The notes under the pieces: model-generated | What the model saw: only the letters and a program-made list of their open reading frames with translations | What the model was told of the DNA's origin: nothing | Databases searched by the model: none | NCBI GenBank assembly: GCA_002354095.1 | Contig: DEKX01000044.1 | Location: 1 to 20,449 of the forward strand | Length of the DNA: 20,449 nt | Reading direction: 5' to 3' | From: Prevotella sp. UBA2711 | GTDB lineage: Bacteria > Bacteroidota > Bacteroidia > Bacteroidales > Bacteroidaceae | Part shown: piece by piece, positions 1 through 9,400 of the stretch | How positions within the stretch are numbered: position 1 is the first letter of the stretch | Layout: each line of letters begins with the position of its first letter | Program-made: the position numbers and the translations under genes

Positions 1-168
1 AAGGACGAGCTGAAGAACACCGCTATTCAGATTACTTGCATCGACGAGCAGGGCAATGTGCTGAAGCGTGTGACTTCGGGTGACAGCGGGGACATCGAAG
101 ACCCTGAGGCTGAGGGTGGAAGCACTTCAAGCGGCGGCAATGCAAGCGGACCAAGCGCAGAGGGATAA
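1..168 (+). CDS. C-terminal end of an HU-like (HU-HIG type) DNA-binding protein, partial
   Basis: Frame 1 is open from the window edge to a TAA at 166-168 and gives 55 residues; the start lies outside the window. The visible part begins KDELKNTAIQITCIDEQGNV, which looks like a short beta segment, and ends in a Gly/Ser/Asn-rich tail (GGSTSSGGNASG). Bacteroidales HU-family proteins of the HU-HIG type often carry such an Ig-like or glycine-rich extension after the HU fold. The next gene downstream is a smalltalk micro-protein, which commonly follows these HU-like genes, and this supports the call. The DNA-binding domain itself cannot be seen, so the family assignment rests on the tail and the neighbour. 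An unrelated protein with a glycine-rich tail remains possible. Confidence 0.5.
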   Translation, partial: KDELKNTAIQITCIDEQGNVLKRVTSGDSGDIEDPEAEGGSTSSGGNASGPSAEG

Positions 169-184
169 GCAGTGAATTTTTCAG

Positions 185-323
185 GTCACACAGAAATTCA
201 CAGAAATCACAGAAACATTGGTGCTCCGATAGATTTTTGAATTTCCACGGCATAGATTAAGATTTCTGTGAATTTCTTCGACTAGCGAAGCGACTTCGTC
301 GATTTCCGTGTTTTCTGTGTGAC
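185..323. repeat. Intergenic inverted-repeat element between HU-like gene and smalltalk gene
   Basis: The 171-base gap between the two genes is largely occupied by an imperfect palindrome. The left arm starts GTCACACAGAAA (185-196), matched exactly in inverse by 312-323. Bases 195-208 (AATTCACAGAAATC) are matched exactly in inverse by 261-274. Between the right-hand matches lies a small hairpin, CTTCG-ACTAG-CGAAG (276-290), which overlaps an alternative hairpin, CGAAG-CGA-CTTCG. A second copy of the right half lies at 19940-19992 inside the VirE gene. This looks like a dispersed non-coding repeat of the REP or MITE kind. No transposase is present, and its mobility is unknown. Confidence 0.65.
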
Positions 324-339
324 AAAAAACAAAAAGATT

Positions 340-450
340 ATGAAGAAAGAAACGTGGAAATTGGTGATTCAGATACTGGTTAGTATCCTCACCGCAATGG
401 GAACGGCATTAGGCACAGTATCATGTATTGGCTATAACCCTGCATTATAG
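340..450 (+). CDS. Smalltalk family micro-protein (36 aa)
   Basis: ATG at 340 to TAG at 448-450 encodes MKKETWKLVIQILVSILTAM followed by GTALGTVSCIGYNPAL. A short basic head with a Trp precedes one hydrophobic stretch of about 20 residues (about 8-28) with small residues, as in the Bacteroidales smalltalk family. Such proteins of about 30-40 residues sit between an HU-like gene and, usually, an N-acetylmuramoyl-L-alanine amidase gene. Here the HU-like gene is upstream as expected, but no amidase follows; a terminator and then giant surface-protein genes follow instead. The start is preceded by an A-rich stretch (ACAAAAAACAAAAAGATTA), typical of Bacteroidetes genes without a strong Shine-Dalgarno site. 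The function is unknown. A membrane or inner-membrane location is inferred from the hydrophobic segment. A Cys at residue 29 follows the hydrophobic stretch. Confidence 0.75.
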   Translation: MKKETWKLVIQILVSILTAMGTALGTVSCIGYNPAL

Positions 451-501
451 CCGCCCCTTACCAAGGGGCTCTAAACATGGGAAATGGACCGTTTTAAAAG
501 A

Positions 502-520
502 GTAATTAGTAATTAGTAAT
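502..520. repeat. Short tandem TAATTAG repeat
   Basis: About 2.5 copies of the 7-base unit TAATTAG lie just before the terminator stem in the intergenic region. It is a simple low-complexity spacer with no assigned role. A small hairpin, CCCCTT-ACC-AAGGGG (454-468), lies just upstream, directly after the smalltalk stop codon. Confidence 0.6.
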
Positions 521-521
521 G

Positions 522-563
522 AAAATCCCTGCTGAGCATTGGGGCTCGGCGGGGATTTTTTCT
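522..563 (+). terminator. Intrinsic terminator after the HU-smalltalk genes
   Basis: AAAATCCCTGCTGAGC (522-537) pairs with GCTCGGCGGGGATTTT (544-559) over 16 positions, two of them G-U, around a 6-base loop. A T-rich run follows (TTTTTTCTT from 556). This should end transcription from the HU-smalltalk operon and isolates the downstream surface-protein operon. Confidence 0.85.
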
Positions 564-632
564 TGTTAAAATTTGGAGATTAATGAAAAAGCATTATTTC
601 GACCTGTTAAAAAGAATTAAAAAGAAGCGTCT

Positions 633-666
633 TTTGCCTTTCTGTCGGGGGAAAATAGTAACTTTA
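633..666 (+). promoter_or_regulatory. Candidate Bacteroidetes-type promoter of the surface-protein operon
   Basis: TTTG at 633-636 and TAACTTTA at 659-666 are 26 bases apart start to start. This fits the Bacteroidetes -33 (TTTG) and -7 (TAnnTTTG) layout, with one departure in the last base of the -7 box. It lies after the terminator and about 75 bases before the ATG of the first giant gene, leaving an untranslated leader of roughly 70 bases. No other promoter-like pair was noticed between 563 and 743. Confidence 0.55.
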
Positions 667-742
667 CATTCAAAATTGTTTATATGAATGATGGGCGCCG
701 AGGCACAGTCTATGTGGTGTCAAAATAAAATCAAAAAATCCA

Positions 743-3700
743 ATGACAAAGCAACTGAACTTAAAACTAGTCCTAATCATATTGGTAAGCATGATGGGTA
801 TGAATGCATACTCGTATGATGCTTATATTGACGGCATTTATTACAACTTCAATGGGGATAATGCCATAGTGACACATCAGCATCCTACGAATAGTAGCAA
901 TGATTACAAAGGTGCTGTTGTGATACCTTCGTCCGTTCACTATAACAGTAAGGACTATAGTGTGACGAGTATTGACGAAGATGCTTTCAATATGTGTTCC
1001 GGTCTTACCTCGATTACCATTCCCAGTAGCGTGACGAGTATTGACGAGAGTGCTTTCTCGCGTTGTTCCAGCCTTACCACTATTACCATCCCCAGCAGTG
1101 TGACGAGTATTGGTGATTACGCTTTCAGCGGCTGCACAGGCCTTACCTCGATTACCATCCCCAACAGCGTGCAGACGCTTGGCAATAATATTGTCTCCGG
1201 TTGCATTGGCCTGAACTCCATCAATGTGGATGCCGGCAACTCGATATACGATTCTCGCGGGAATTGCAATGCCATTATATTAACGGCTACAAACACACTG
1301 ATTGCAGGATGTAAGAGTACTGTTATTCCAAATACTGTGACGAGTATTGGCTTCGAAGCTTTCTATTTTTGCTCTAGCCTTACCACCATTACTATTCCCA
1401 ATAGCGTGTTGACAATTGGCAATAATGCTTTCCATGGTTGCTCTGGTCTTACCTCAGTCAAATTGTATGCCGAAACGCCTGCTCCTCTTTTGGCTGGAAT
1501 ATTCCCTACCGCTCAACCCATGACGTTGTATGTACCCCAGGGAAGCAAAGCAGCTTATCAGTCTGCTTCCGGATGGAGGAATTTTAGAACTATTATTGAA
1601 TATGACCCATCCTTCACGCTGACTGCCAATGATTTGAAAATGGAATATGGCGACGCTGTGCCAGCATTCACATATACTACTGAAGGAGAAACGTTTAGGG
1701 GAACTCCCCAGTTTACCTGTGACGCCACGTCAGCATCACCGGTTGGAACATATCTCATTGTGGTTGGCAGGGGAACCATAGACAATGACCATGGTACCTA
1801 TGAAAACGGTACATTGACCATCGAGAAGGCCCCGTTGACGATTACTGCCAAGAGCTATTCCATCAAGCAGGGCGATGCATTGCCAACGTTTGAGATTGAG
1901 TATAGTGGTTTCAAGAACGATGAATCACTCAGTGTGCTGACCACTAAGTCTTCAATAACTTGCAACGCCACATCAGAGAGTGAGCCTGGTACGTATGACA
2001 TCATCGTCAGCGGAGCAGCAGCGCAGAACTACAGTTTCACTTATGTGAAGGGTACGCTGACCATTACTCAGGCTAATCCTGTAACCATAACTGCCAAGAG
2101 TTACAGTCGTCAGTATGGTGAAGCCAATCCTGCCTTTGAGTACACATCGTCAGGTGCAGCACTGAGCGGAACGCCAAGCATCACCTGTGAAGCAACAGCC
2201 ACATCACCTGTTGGTGAATATCCCATTGTTATTGCCAAGGGAACCGTCACTAACTATAACGATACGTATGTGAACGGTAAGCTGACCGTTACCAAGGCCC
2301 CGTTGACGATTACAGCCAAGAACTATGCCATCAAGCAGGGCGATGCGTTGCCTTCATTCGAGGCAGAGTTTAGCGGTTTCAAGAACAGCGAAACATCCAG
2401 TGTGCTGGCTACTCAGCCTACCATAACTTGCAATGCCACATCAGCCAGCGAACCTGGTACGTATGACATCATCGTCAGTGGTGCAGATGCTGCCAACTAT
2501 AGTATCACCTATGTGAAGGGAACGTTGACTATCACACAGGCAGATGAAGTTGTAGTGGCAGCCAATAGTTACATTCGTCTGTATGGCGACGCTAACCCAA
2601 CATTCGGGTATTTTTCTTTTGGTACGACACTGAGTGGTGAGCCAGACATCACTTGTGAAGCAATCGCCACATCGCCAGTGGGAGAATATGACATTGTGCC
2701 AAGCAAGGGAACCATTACCAACTACAATGTGACTTATGTGAACGGTAAGCTGATCATCGGCAAGACCCCGCTGACTATCACCGCCAAGAGCTACACTATC
2801 AAGCAGGGTGAGGCATTGCCTTCATTCGAGGCAGAGTATAGCGGTTTCAAGAACGATGAAACTTCGCAGGTGCTGGCAAAACAGCCTGCTATCACTACTA
2901 CTGCCACATCGGCCAGTGCTCCTGGTATGTATGACATCGTAGTCAGTGGAGCAGATGCCACCAATTATGATATCACTTATGTGAAGGGAACACTGACCAT
3001 TACGCACGCAGATCCCGTAACCGTAACAGCCAAGAGTTACACTCGCCTATATGGTGAAGCCAATCCTGCCTTTGAGTACACATCATCAGGTGCAGCACTG
3101 AGCGGAACACCAAGCCTCACTTGTGCTGCAACAGCCACATCGCCTGTTGGTGATTATCCCATTGTTATTGCCAAGGGAACCGTCACCAATTATAACGATA
3201 CGTATGTAAACGGAAAACTGACCATCGAGAAGGCTCCGTTGACAATTACAGCCAAGAGCTATTCCATCAAGCAGGGTGAGACACTGCCTACTTTTGAAAT
3301 TGAGTATAGTGGGTTCAAGAACAGCGAAACATCCAGTGTGCTGACCACTAAGCCAACAATAACTTGCACTGCCACATCAGCCAGTGAACCTGGTACGTAT
3401 GACATCATCGTCAGTGGAGCTACAGCTGCCAACTATGATATCACTTATGTGAAGGGCACGCTGACCATCACCGATGCAGATAAAATTGTGATTGCAGCCA
3501 ATAGTTACTGCCGTCTGTATGGCGATGCTAATCCAACTTTCGGGTATGTTGCTTTCGGAACAACACTGAGTGGTGAGCCAGACATCACTTGTGAAGCAAC
3601 AGCCACGTCGCCAGTTGGTGAATACGACATTGTGGCAAGCAAGGGAACTGTCACCAACTATAACGATACGTATGTGAACGGTAAGTTGATTATCATCAAG

Positions 3701-6430
3701 GCTCCGTTGACAATCACAGCCAAGAACTACACTATCAAGCAGGGTGAGACACTGCCAACATTCGAAGCCACTTATGAAGGCTTTAAGAACAGCGAGACAT
3801 CCAGTGTGCTGACCACTCAGCCTACAATAACTTGCAACGCTTCATCGTCCAGTGCTCCTGGTACGTATGATATCGTGGTCAGTGGTGCTGCTGCCACCAA
3901 CTATGATATCACTTATGTGAAGGGAACGTTGACTATCACGCAGGCAGATCCTGTAACTGTTGTTGCCAAGAGTTACAGCCGTAAGTATGGTGAAGCTAAT
4001 CCATCCTTTGACTACACATCGTCAGGTGCAGCACTGAGTGGTACACCAAACATCACTTGTGAAGCAACAGCCACATCGCCTGTTGGTGAATACGACATTG
4101 TGGCAAGCAAGGGAACCGTCACCAATCACAATTTGGCCCTTGTGAATGGTAAACTGACAGTTACCAAGGCCCCGTTGACAATTACAGCCAAGAATTTTGC
4201 CATCAAGCAGGGTGAGGCATTACCAACGTTCGAGATTAAGTATAGCGGTTTCAAGAACGGTGAGACATCCAGTGTGCTGGCCACTCAACCTACCATAACT
4301 TGTAGCGCTTCATCGTCCAGTGCTCCTGGTACGTATGACATCGTAGTCAGTGGAGCTACAGCTGCCAACTATGATATCACCTATGTGAAGGGCACGCTGA
4401 CCATTACCGATGCAGATAAAATTGTGATTGCAGCCAATAGTTACTGCCGTCTGTATGGCGATGCTAATCCATCTTTCGGGTATGTTGCTTTCGGAACAAC
4501 ACTGAGTGGTGAGCCAGACATCACTTGTGAAGCAACAGCCACATCGCCAGTTGGTGAATATCCCATTGTGGCAAGTGAGGGATCTGTTAACAACTACAAT
4601 GTAGTTTATGTGAACGGAAAGTTGGCCATCGGCAAGACCCCGCTGACAATTACAGCCAAGAGCTACACCATCAAGCAGGGTGAGACGTTGCCAACATTCG
4701 AAGCAGACTACAGTGGTTTTAAGAACAGCGAGACATCCAGTGTGCTGACCACTCAGCCTATTATCACAACTACTGCCACATCAGCCAGTGAACCTGGTAC
4801 GTATGATATCGTGGTCAGTGGTGCAGCAGCGCAGAACTACAGTTTCACTTACGTGAAGGGTACACTGACTATTACACAGGCAGACCCTGTCACTATTACA
4901 GCAAAAAGCTACACCATTCAGTATGGTGACGAACTGCCTACATTTGAGTTCACCAGCGAGGGAGCAACTCTAAAAGGTACGCCGGCCATCAGTTGTGAGG
5001 CAACAAAGACTTCGGCAGTGAGTACCTACCCAATTGTGATTACAAAGGGTAGTGTGACGAACTACAACACCACCTTTGTCAATGGTAAACTGACAGTTAC
5101 CAAGGCCCCGTTGACAATAACAGCCAAGAATTATGCCATCAAGCAGGGTGATGCATTACCAACGTTCGAGATTGAGTATAGTGGCTTCAAGAACGGTGAG
5201 ACATCCAGTGTGCTGGCCACTCAACCAACCATAACTTGTAGCGCTTCATCGTCCAGTGCTCCTGGCACGTATGACATCGTAGTCAGTGGTGCAGATGCTG
5301 CCAACTATAGTATCACCTATGTGAAGGGTACACTGACCATCACGCAGGCAGATGAAGTTGTAGTAGCAGCCTATAGTTTCGTTCGTCTGTATGGCGACGC
5401 TAACCCAACTTTCGGGTATTTTACTTTTGGTGCAGCACTGAGTGGTGAACCAAGCATCACTTGTGAAGCAACAGCCACGTCGCCTGTTGATGAATATGAC
5501 ATTGTGCCAAGCAAGGGAACCATTACCAACTACAATGTGGCTTATGTGAACGGCGAGTTGATGATCTTAAAGGCTCCGTTGACGATTACAGCCAAGAGCT
5601 ACACCATCAAGGAGGGTGAGGCAATGCCAACTTTTGAGGTTGAGTATCGCGGTTTCAAGAACGACGAGACGAAAGCTGTATTAGCCACTCAGCCTACCAT
5701 CAGTTGCAGCGCCACATCAGCCAGTGCTCCAGGCACCTACGACATCGTAGTCAGTGGAGCAGATGCCACCAACTATGATATCACTTATGTGAAGGGAACG
5801 CTGACTATCAAGCAGGCAGATCCTGTCACTATTACAGCAAAGAGTTATACCATTCAGTATGGTGGCGAACTGCCAGCATTTGAGTTCACCAGCGAGGGAG
5901 CAACACTTGAAGGGAAACCAGCCATCACTTGTGAGGCAACAACGACCTCGGCAGTAGGTACTTACCCCATTGTGATTACAAAGGGTAGTGTGACGAACTA
6001 CAACACCACCTTTGTCAGTGGTACGCTGACCATCACGAAGGCTCCGTTGACGATTACAGCCAAGAGCTGCACCATCAAGCAGGGTGAGGCATTGCCAACA
6101 TTCGAAGCCACTTACGAAGGCTTTAAGAATAATGAGACTTCTCAGGTGCTGACGAAGCAGCCAGCTATCACCACTACTGCAACTTCATCAAGCGAGCCAG
6201 GTGAATACGACATCACCATCAGTGGTGCTGAGGCTCAGAACTATGACATCAGTTATGTTGCAGGAAAATTGACCATTACAGCCTCTGATGGTATCAAGGA
6301 GATATCGTTAGAGCATCCTGTATCCGTCTTCAACCTTTCTGGTCATAAAGTTCGTTCGAATGTTACTTCACTCGAAGGACTTCCCAAGGGTGTTTACATC
6401 ATCAACGGAAAGAAAGTGGCAATCAAGTGA
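743..6430 (+). CDS. Giant exported BspA-like LRR / MBG-repeat surface protein (1895 aa)
   Basis: The N-terminus (MTKQLNLKLVLIILVSMMGM, then NAYSYDA) is a clear signal peptide, probably cut near residue 24. Residues about 73-241 hold BspA-like (LRR_5) repeats with the pattern 'VTSI...AF..CSGLTSITIP'. Residues 291-1850 are 20 Ig-like MBG-type modules. Ten 74-residue modules with a YG[DE] motif alternate with ten 82-residue modules with a [KQ]GE.LPTFE motif. The last 45 residues end in KGVYIINGKKVAIK, a C-terminal form common on exported Prevotella proteins. BspA and MBG proteins are associated with adhesion, so a cell-surface adhesin or stalk is the best inference. The repetitive rod would hold the LRR head away from the cell. 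There is no enzyme motif. It is the first gene of a likely three-gene operon; the ATG at 743 is the only start that gives a proper signal peptide. Confidence 0.9.
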   Translation: MTKQLNLKLVLIILVSMMGMNAYSYDAYIDGIYYNFNGDNAIVTHQHPTNSSNDYKGAVVIPSSVHYNSKDYSVTSIDEDAFNMCSGLTSITIPSSVTSIDESAFSRCSSLTTITIPSSVTSIGDYAFSGCTGLTSITIPNSVQTLGNNIVSGCIGLNSINVDAGNSIYDSRGNCNAIILTATNTLIAGCKSTVIPNTVTSIGFEAFYFCSSLTTITIPNSVLTIGNNAFHGCSGLTSVKLYAETPAPLLAGIFPTAQPMTLYVPQGSKAAYQSASGWRNFRTIIEYDPSFTLTANDLKMEYGDAVPAFTYTTEGETFRGTPQFTCDATSASPVGTYLIVVGRGTIDNDHGTYENGTLTIEKAPLTITAKSYSIKQGDALPTFEIEYSGFKNDESLSVLTTKSSITCNATSESEPGTYDIIVSGAAAQNYSFTYVKGTLTITQANPVTITAKSYSRQYGEANPAFEYTSSGAALSGTPSITCEATATSPVGEYPIVIAKGTVTNYNDTYVNGKLTVTKAPLTITAKNYAIKQGDALPSFEAEFSGFKNSETSSVLATQPTITCNATSASEPGTYDIIVSGADAANYSITYVKGTLTITQADEVVVAANSYIRLYGDANPTFGYFSFGTTLSGEPDITCEAIATSPVGEYDIVPSKGTITNYNVTYVNGKLIIGKTPLTITAKSYTIKQGEALPSFEAEYSGFKNDETSQVLAKQPAITTTATSASAPGMYDIVVSGADATNYDITYVKGTLTITHADPVTVTAKSYTRLYGEANPAFEYTSSGAALSGTPSLTCAATATSPVGDYPIVIAKGTVTNYNDTYVNGKLTIEKAPLTITAKSYSIKQGETLPTFEIEYSGFKNSETSSVLTTKPTITCTATSASEPGTYDIIVSGATAANYDITYVKGTLTITDADKIVIAANSYCRLYGDANPTFGYVAFGTTLSGEPDITCEATATSPVGEYDIVASKGTVTNYNDTYVNGKLIIIKAPLTITAKNYTIKQGETLPTFEATYEGFKNSETSSVLTTQPTITCNASSSSAPGTYDIVVSGAAATNYDITYVKGTLTITQADPVTVVAKSYSRKYGEANPSFDYTSSGAALSGTPNITCEATATSPVGEYDIVASKGTVTNHNLALVNGKLTVTKAPLTITAKNFAIKQGEALPTFEIKYSGFKNGETSSVLATQPTITCSASSSSAPGTYDIVVSGATAANYDITYVKGTLTITDADKIVIAANSYCRLYGDANPSFGYVAFGTTLSGEPDITCEATATSPVGEYPIVASEGSVNNYNVVYVNGKLAIGKTPLTITAKSYTIKQGETLPTFEADYSGFKNSETSSVLTTQPIITTTATSASEPGTYDIVVSGAAAQNYSFTYVKGTLTITQADPVTITAKSYTIQYGDELPTFEFTSEGATLKGTPAISCEATKTSAVSTYPIVITKGSVTNYNTTFVNGKLTVTKAPLTITAKNYAIKQGDALPTFEIEYSGFKNGETSSVLATQPTITCSASSSSAPGTYDIVVSGADAANYSITYVKGTLTITQADEVVVAAYSFVRLYGDANPTFGYFTFGAALSGEPSITCEATATSPVDEYDIVPSKGTITNYNVAYVNGELMILKAPLTITAKSYTIKEGEAMPTFEVEYRGFKNDETKAVLATQPTISCSATSASAPGTYDIVVSGADATNYDITYVKGTLTIKQADPVTITAKSYTIQYGGELPAFEFTSEGATLEGKPAITCEATTTSAVGTYPIVITKGSVTNYNTTFVSGTLTITKAPLTITAKSCTIKQGEALPTFEATYEGFKNNETSQVLTKQPAITTTATSSSEPGEYDITISGAEAQNYDISYVAGKLTITASDGIKEISLEHPVSVFNLSGHKVRSNVTSLEGLPKGVYIINGKKVAIK
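1613..6292 (+). repeat. Tandem MBG-module array, 10 x 468 bp, with 936-bp higher-order period
   Basis: The array is exactly 4680 bases: ten dimers of one 74-residue and one 82-residue module with no length change anywhere. The 74-residue modules fall into subtypes. Modules 2, 4 and 6 share 'YGEANP.F.YTSSGAALSG'. Modules 3, 5, 7 and 9 share 'LYGDANP.FGY'. Modules 8 and 10 share 'IQYG.ELP.FEFTSEGATL'. From module 2 on, the subtypes alternate, giving a four-module (936 bp) higher-order unit. The linkers QADP, QADE and DADK follow the same alternation. Some copies 936 bases apart are nearly identical, for example 3411-3624 and 4347-4560. Confidence 0.9.
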
Positions 6431-6472
6431 CAATCCTATCAAATAGAAAAATAATTAAGCAATAGCAAAAAT

Positions 6473-9400
6473 ATGAAACGTATATTCTACTTATTCCTAC
6501 TGACAATTACCGCCCTCAGCCTCCAGGCTCAGGACTTCCAGTTGTACTTTGCCAACAACGTCAGCGACGTTTCCAATCTGCGCAGCATTCGTAAGTCGAA
6601 TAAGCTCAATTGGCAACCTGTCACCAACGGAACACTCGCCACCAATATGGTGCAGGTGGAAGGCGTGAAGAGAATGTTTGCCTCTACGAACATGAAAGGT
6701 CGTGAGCAACAGCAGCAGTTCTGGAAGATGCGCGACAACAATCTGCTCTGTTTCCGCATCAACGACGGCGACAACAGCAAGGGTGCGTTGTTTGAGGTGC
6801 GCATGTACTATAACGACTACGAGAAATACATGTATCTCGGTGTCAGCAACTATTTCTTCGTCAATATTCCCCACAAGGACGACAAGGTAACTATCAAGGT
6901 CAACAAAAAAGTGTCAAAGGATGTGGCCAAGACTGATACGCTGACCTTCACCTATCAGGTTTTTGACTGGGACAACGACCGCCTGTACACCTTCCAGCTC
7001 GACTCCAAGCGACAGGCTGAGAACCGCAGCTACCTGCTGGAATATACCACAAAGAAAGACGGAGGGCAGACCACGACAAAGACCTTGGAACTGAAGAACG
7101 ACAAGTTCCAGTCATTCTATGTTCCCGAGGATGAAACGCTGACCGGTCTGAACCTCGTCAGCGACAACAACGGCAACAAGCAGAAGTTGAAGATGGATCT
7201 CAACAAACTGATGTATGGCGTATGGTTGTCGGATGCTTACACGCGTCCTCGTCTGGAGACAAACTTTAACCTCGACAAGCACGCCAATCGTGAGCTGACC
7301 ATCTTCAATATGTTAGGAACAGGACTGGTGGAGCATTTCGATACGCTGTATCTGACTATACACGGACGCAAAAACCGCTTTGTGGAGAATGCCACCCTGA
7401 AAGTTGTCAGTCTGAACAATAAAGGCGAATATGTTGCCGACAGCCATGTAAAGGTGGACAAATACGACACGAAGAAGAGAGCCTATCGCATTATAACAAT
7501 GGGCAACCCTGCCTACATTGAAATCCTGGCACAGGGATATTATCCCCGGCTCTATCGCTATCCCGGAGCGAGCGACCCCACAACGGGAGTGCTTGACACG
7601 AAGCGCTGTCGTGCAAGGGTAACACTTATCTCTGGCAATTACGACAGCAAGAAAGAAGCTATCAGCGAGCAGACTATCTTCCTGCTGAAAAACTTGAACA
7701 CGTCCACCACTGTCGGCGGCAAGAAGTATCAGCAATTCGGTATCGACTCCATTAGGACAGAGACACGAGGTAAGGAAAGTGAAGTCGTATTCATGGAGGA
7801 CGGCGGCTATCAAGACCCCAAGATGTTGAACGGTAAGCAAATAGACAAGTATGCCCGCATGCGCATCACGATGTCCGTTCCCAAGGGAAAGAATCAGCAA
7901 GACCCTGCGCTGACAGCCAAGGAGAAGGGTGGCACCACCTCGTACACATTCAACTATCTGCAGCGCAGTTCCGTTCTGGCTAAGAATTATCCTGGTCTGA
8001 CTCGTGACTACTTTGACCTATACTATGACCTGTCGAACCCACAGCTGCCTGAGAACAAACCCTATAAGCTGTTGCTCACTATTGGTGAAAACAAATTTGG
8101 CCAGTTCCCTTATTTGAAACGTTCCGTCGTAAACAATAAGGACATCAAGAAGGAAGGTGAGAATAAGACTAAAGAAATCATTACACCTAATAAGAACTGG
8201 TTTCATGGTGGTGGACAGGATGGGGGTACTTGGGATTTCCTTTTTTCACCCAGTCTCAGTTATAGCCCACAATCTTTCCCTGGATTTGGTATTAGTATTA
8301 TTCCTGTTTTCTATTGGGAAAAACAATATTTAGATGTCAACGTCAGTATCTCTATAGCCGGACGAGGATCAGGAGATAAAGAAAGCGGCAAAGATTATCG
8401 TAAATCTCTGGGGGAAGCCAATATCCACAACATCCCTTTGACTGGCAAAGACAATCCCCATAAGTTGACATTTAACAATCAAAACAGAACGATGGGTCTG
8501 AAGAAATATGACGACGAATATTGGTTCATGAACGAGTTCGACGACATCTTCAAGATACAGGGCAACAAACTAGGATTGGGTTACTATGGTGATGGTTTGT
8601 TTAGTATTTCGACGACTTTCAGTCCCTTTGATTTTTATGTCAAAAACATCTCTGGGACCTTTGGCTATGGTGGGTTTATGGCTTGGGCTGTCGATTTGGG
8701 TAAAGAAAACAGCGTCTTTAAAAAATGGGCAGAAAGGGTTAAAAACTACGTCAAATTTACTGCAACACTCAACGCTGCATTATATGGGCAGATTTCTTTT
8801 GGTATCAAACGCTACGGCTTCAAAAAAGAAAAAAACAAAAAGCTCATAGCAGGCAGGCTGGGTTGGTTGGGAGAAGTTGAACTCTGTGGGAAGCTGGGTG
8901 TGGCTTATGCAGCGACTATCGACCTTACAGGCGGTGACAAGGACAGCTTCTGGGGGAAACTTTTTAATCAGTTATTCTATTTCTCTGGTTCTGTACGAGG
9001 CGGTGGAAAAGTGCAGTTTAACTGGGGCATGGGCGGACCATTTCAGCCTAAAATGGAATTTAGCGATAACGGTATTAAACTGTTGGGAATGATTGGCATC
9101 GATGCATTCTTTGAGTTCAAGACACCTATGGGCACATGGCGACCGCGTTGGGCTGGTTGTTTCGGACGTCGCTTTTTCTGGGACGAGAATACCAAAAACC
9201 CCTACTACCCAGGCTATCCGCATTGGCTGAGCACAACGAATAAAGCACCAGAAGCGTCCCTTCGTGCACAGGATGCGGATGGCGAAGAGTTTGTTGGCGA
9301 CAATCCATATATCGACATTGGCAATATTGTTGCCAGCAACATCACCGGCAATCCAGTGCCCACTTTTCTCAATGATGGTGACATTGCCCTGCTGAACGGG

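Noticed and set aside
32..253. Minus-strand open frame of 73 codons across the HU tail and the palindromic repeat
   Set aside because: It is composed of the reverse of a coding tail plus intergenic repeat and shows low-complexity Cys/His/Arg content. It is better explained by the plus-strand frame ending at 168.
1613..6292. Regular direct repeats considered as a CRISPR array
   Set aside because: Units are 468 bp, fully coding and without unique spacers; they are protein domain repeats.
7313..7900. Minus-strand open frame of 195 codons opposite the second giant gene
   Set aside because: It lies wholly inside a longer, well-supported coding sequence and shows no domain, promoter or conserved start of its own.
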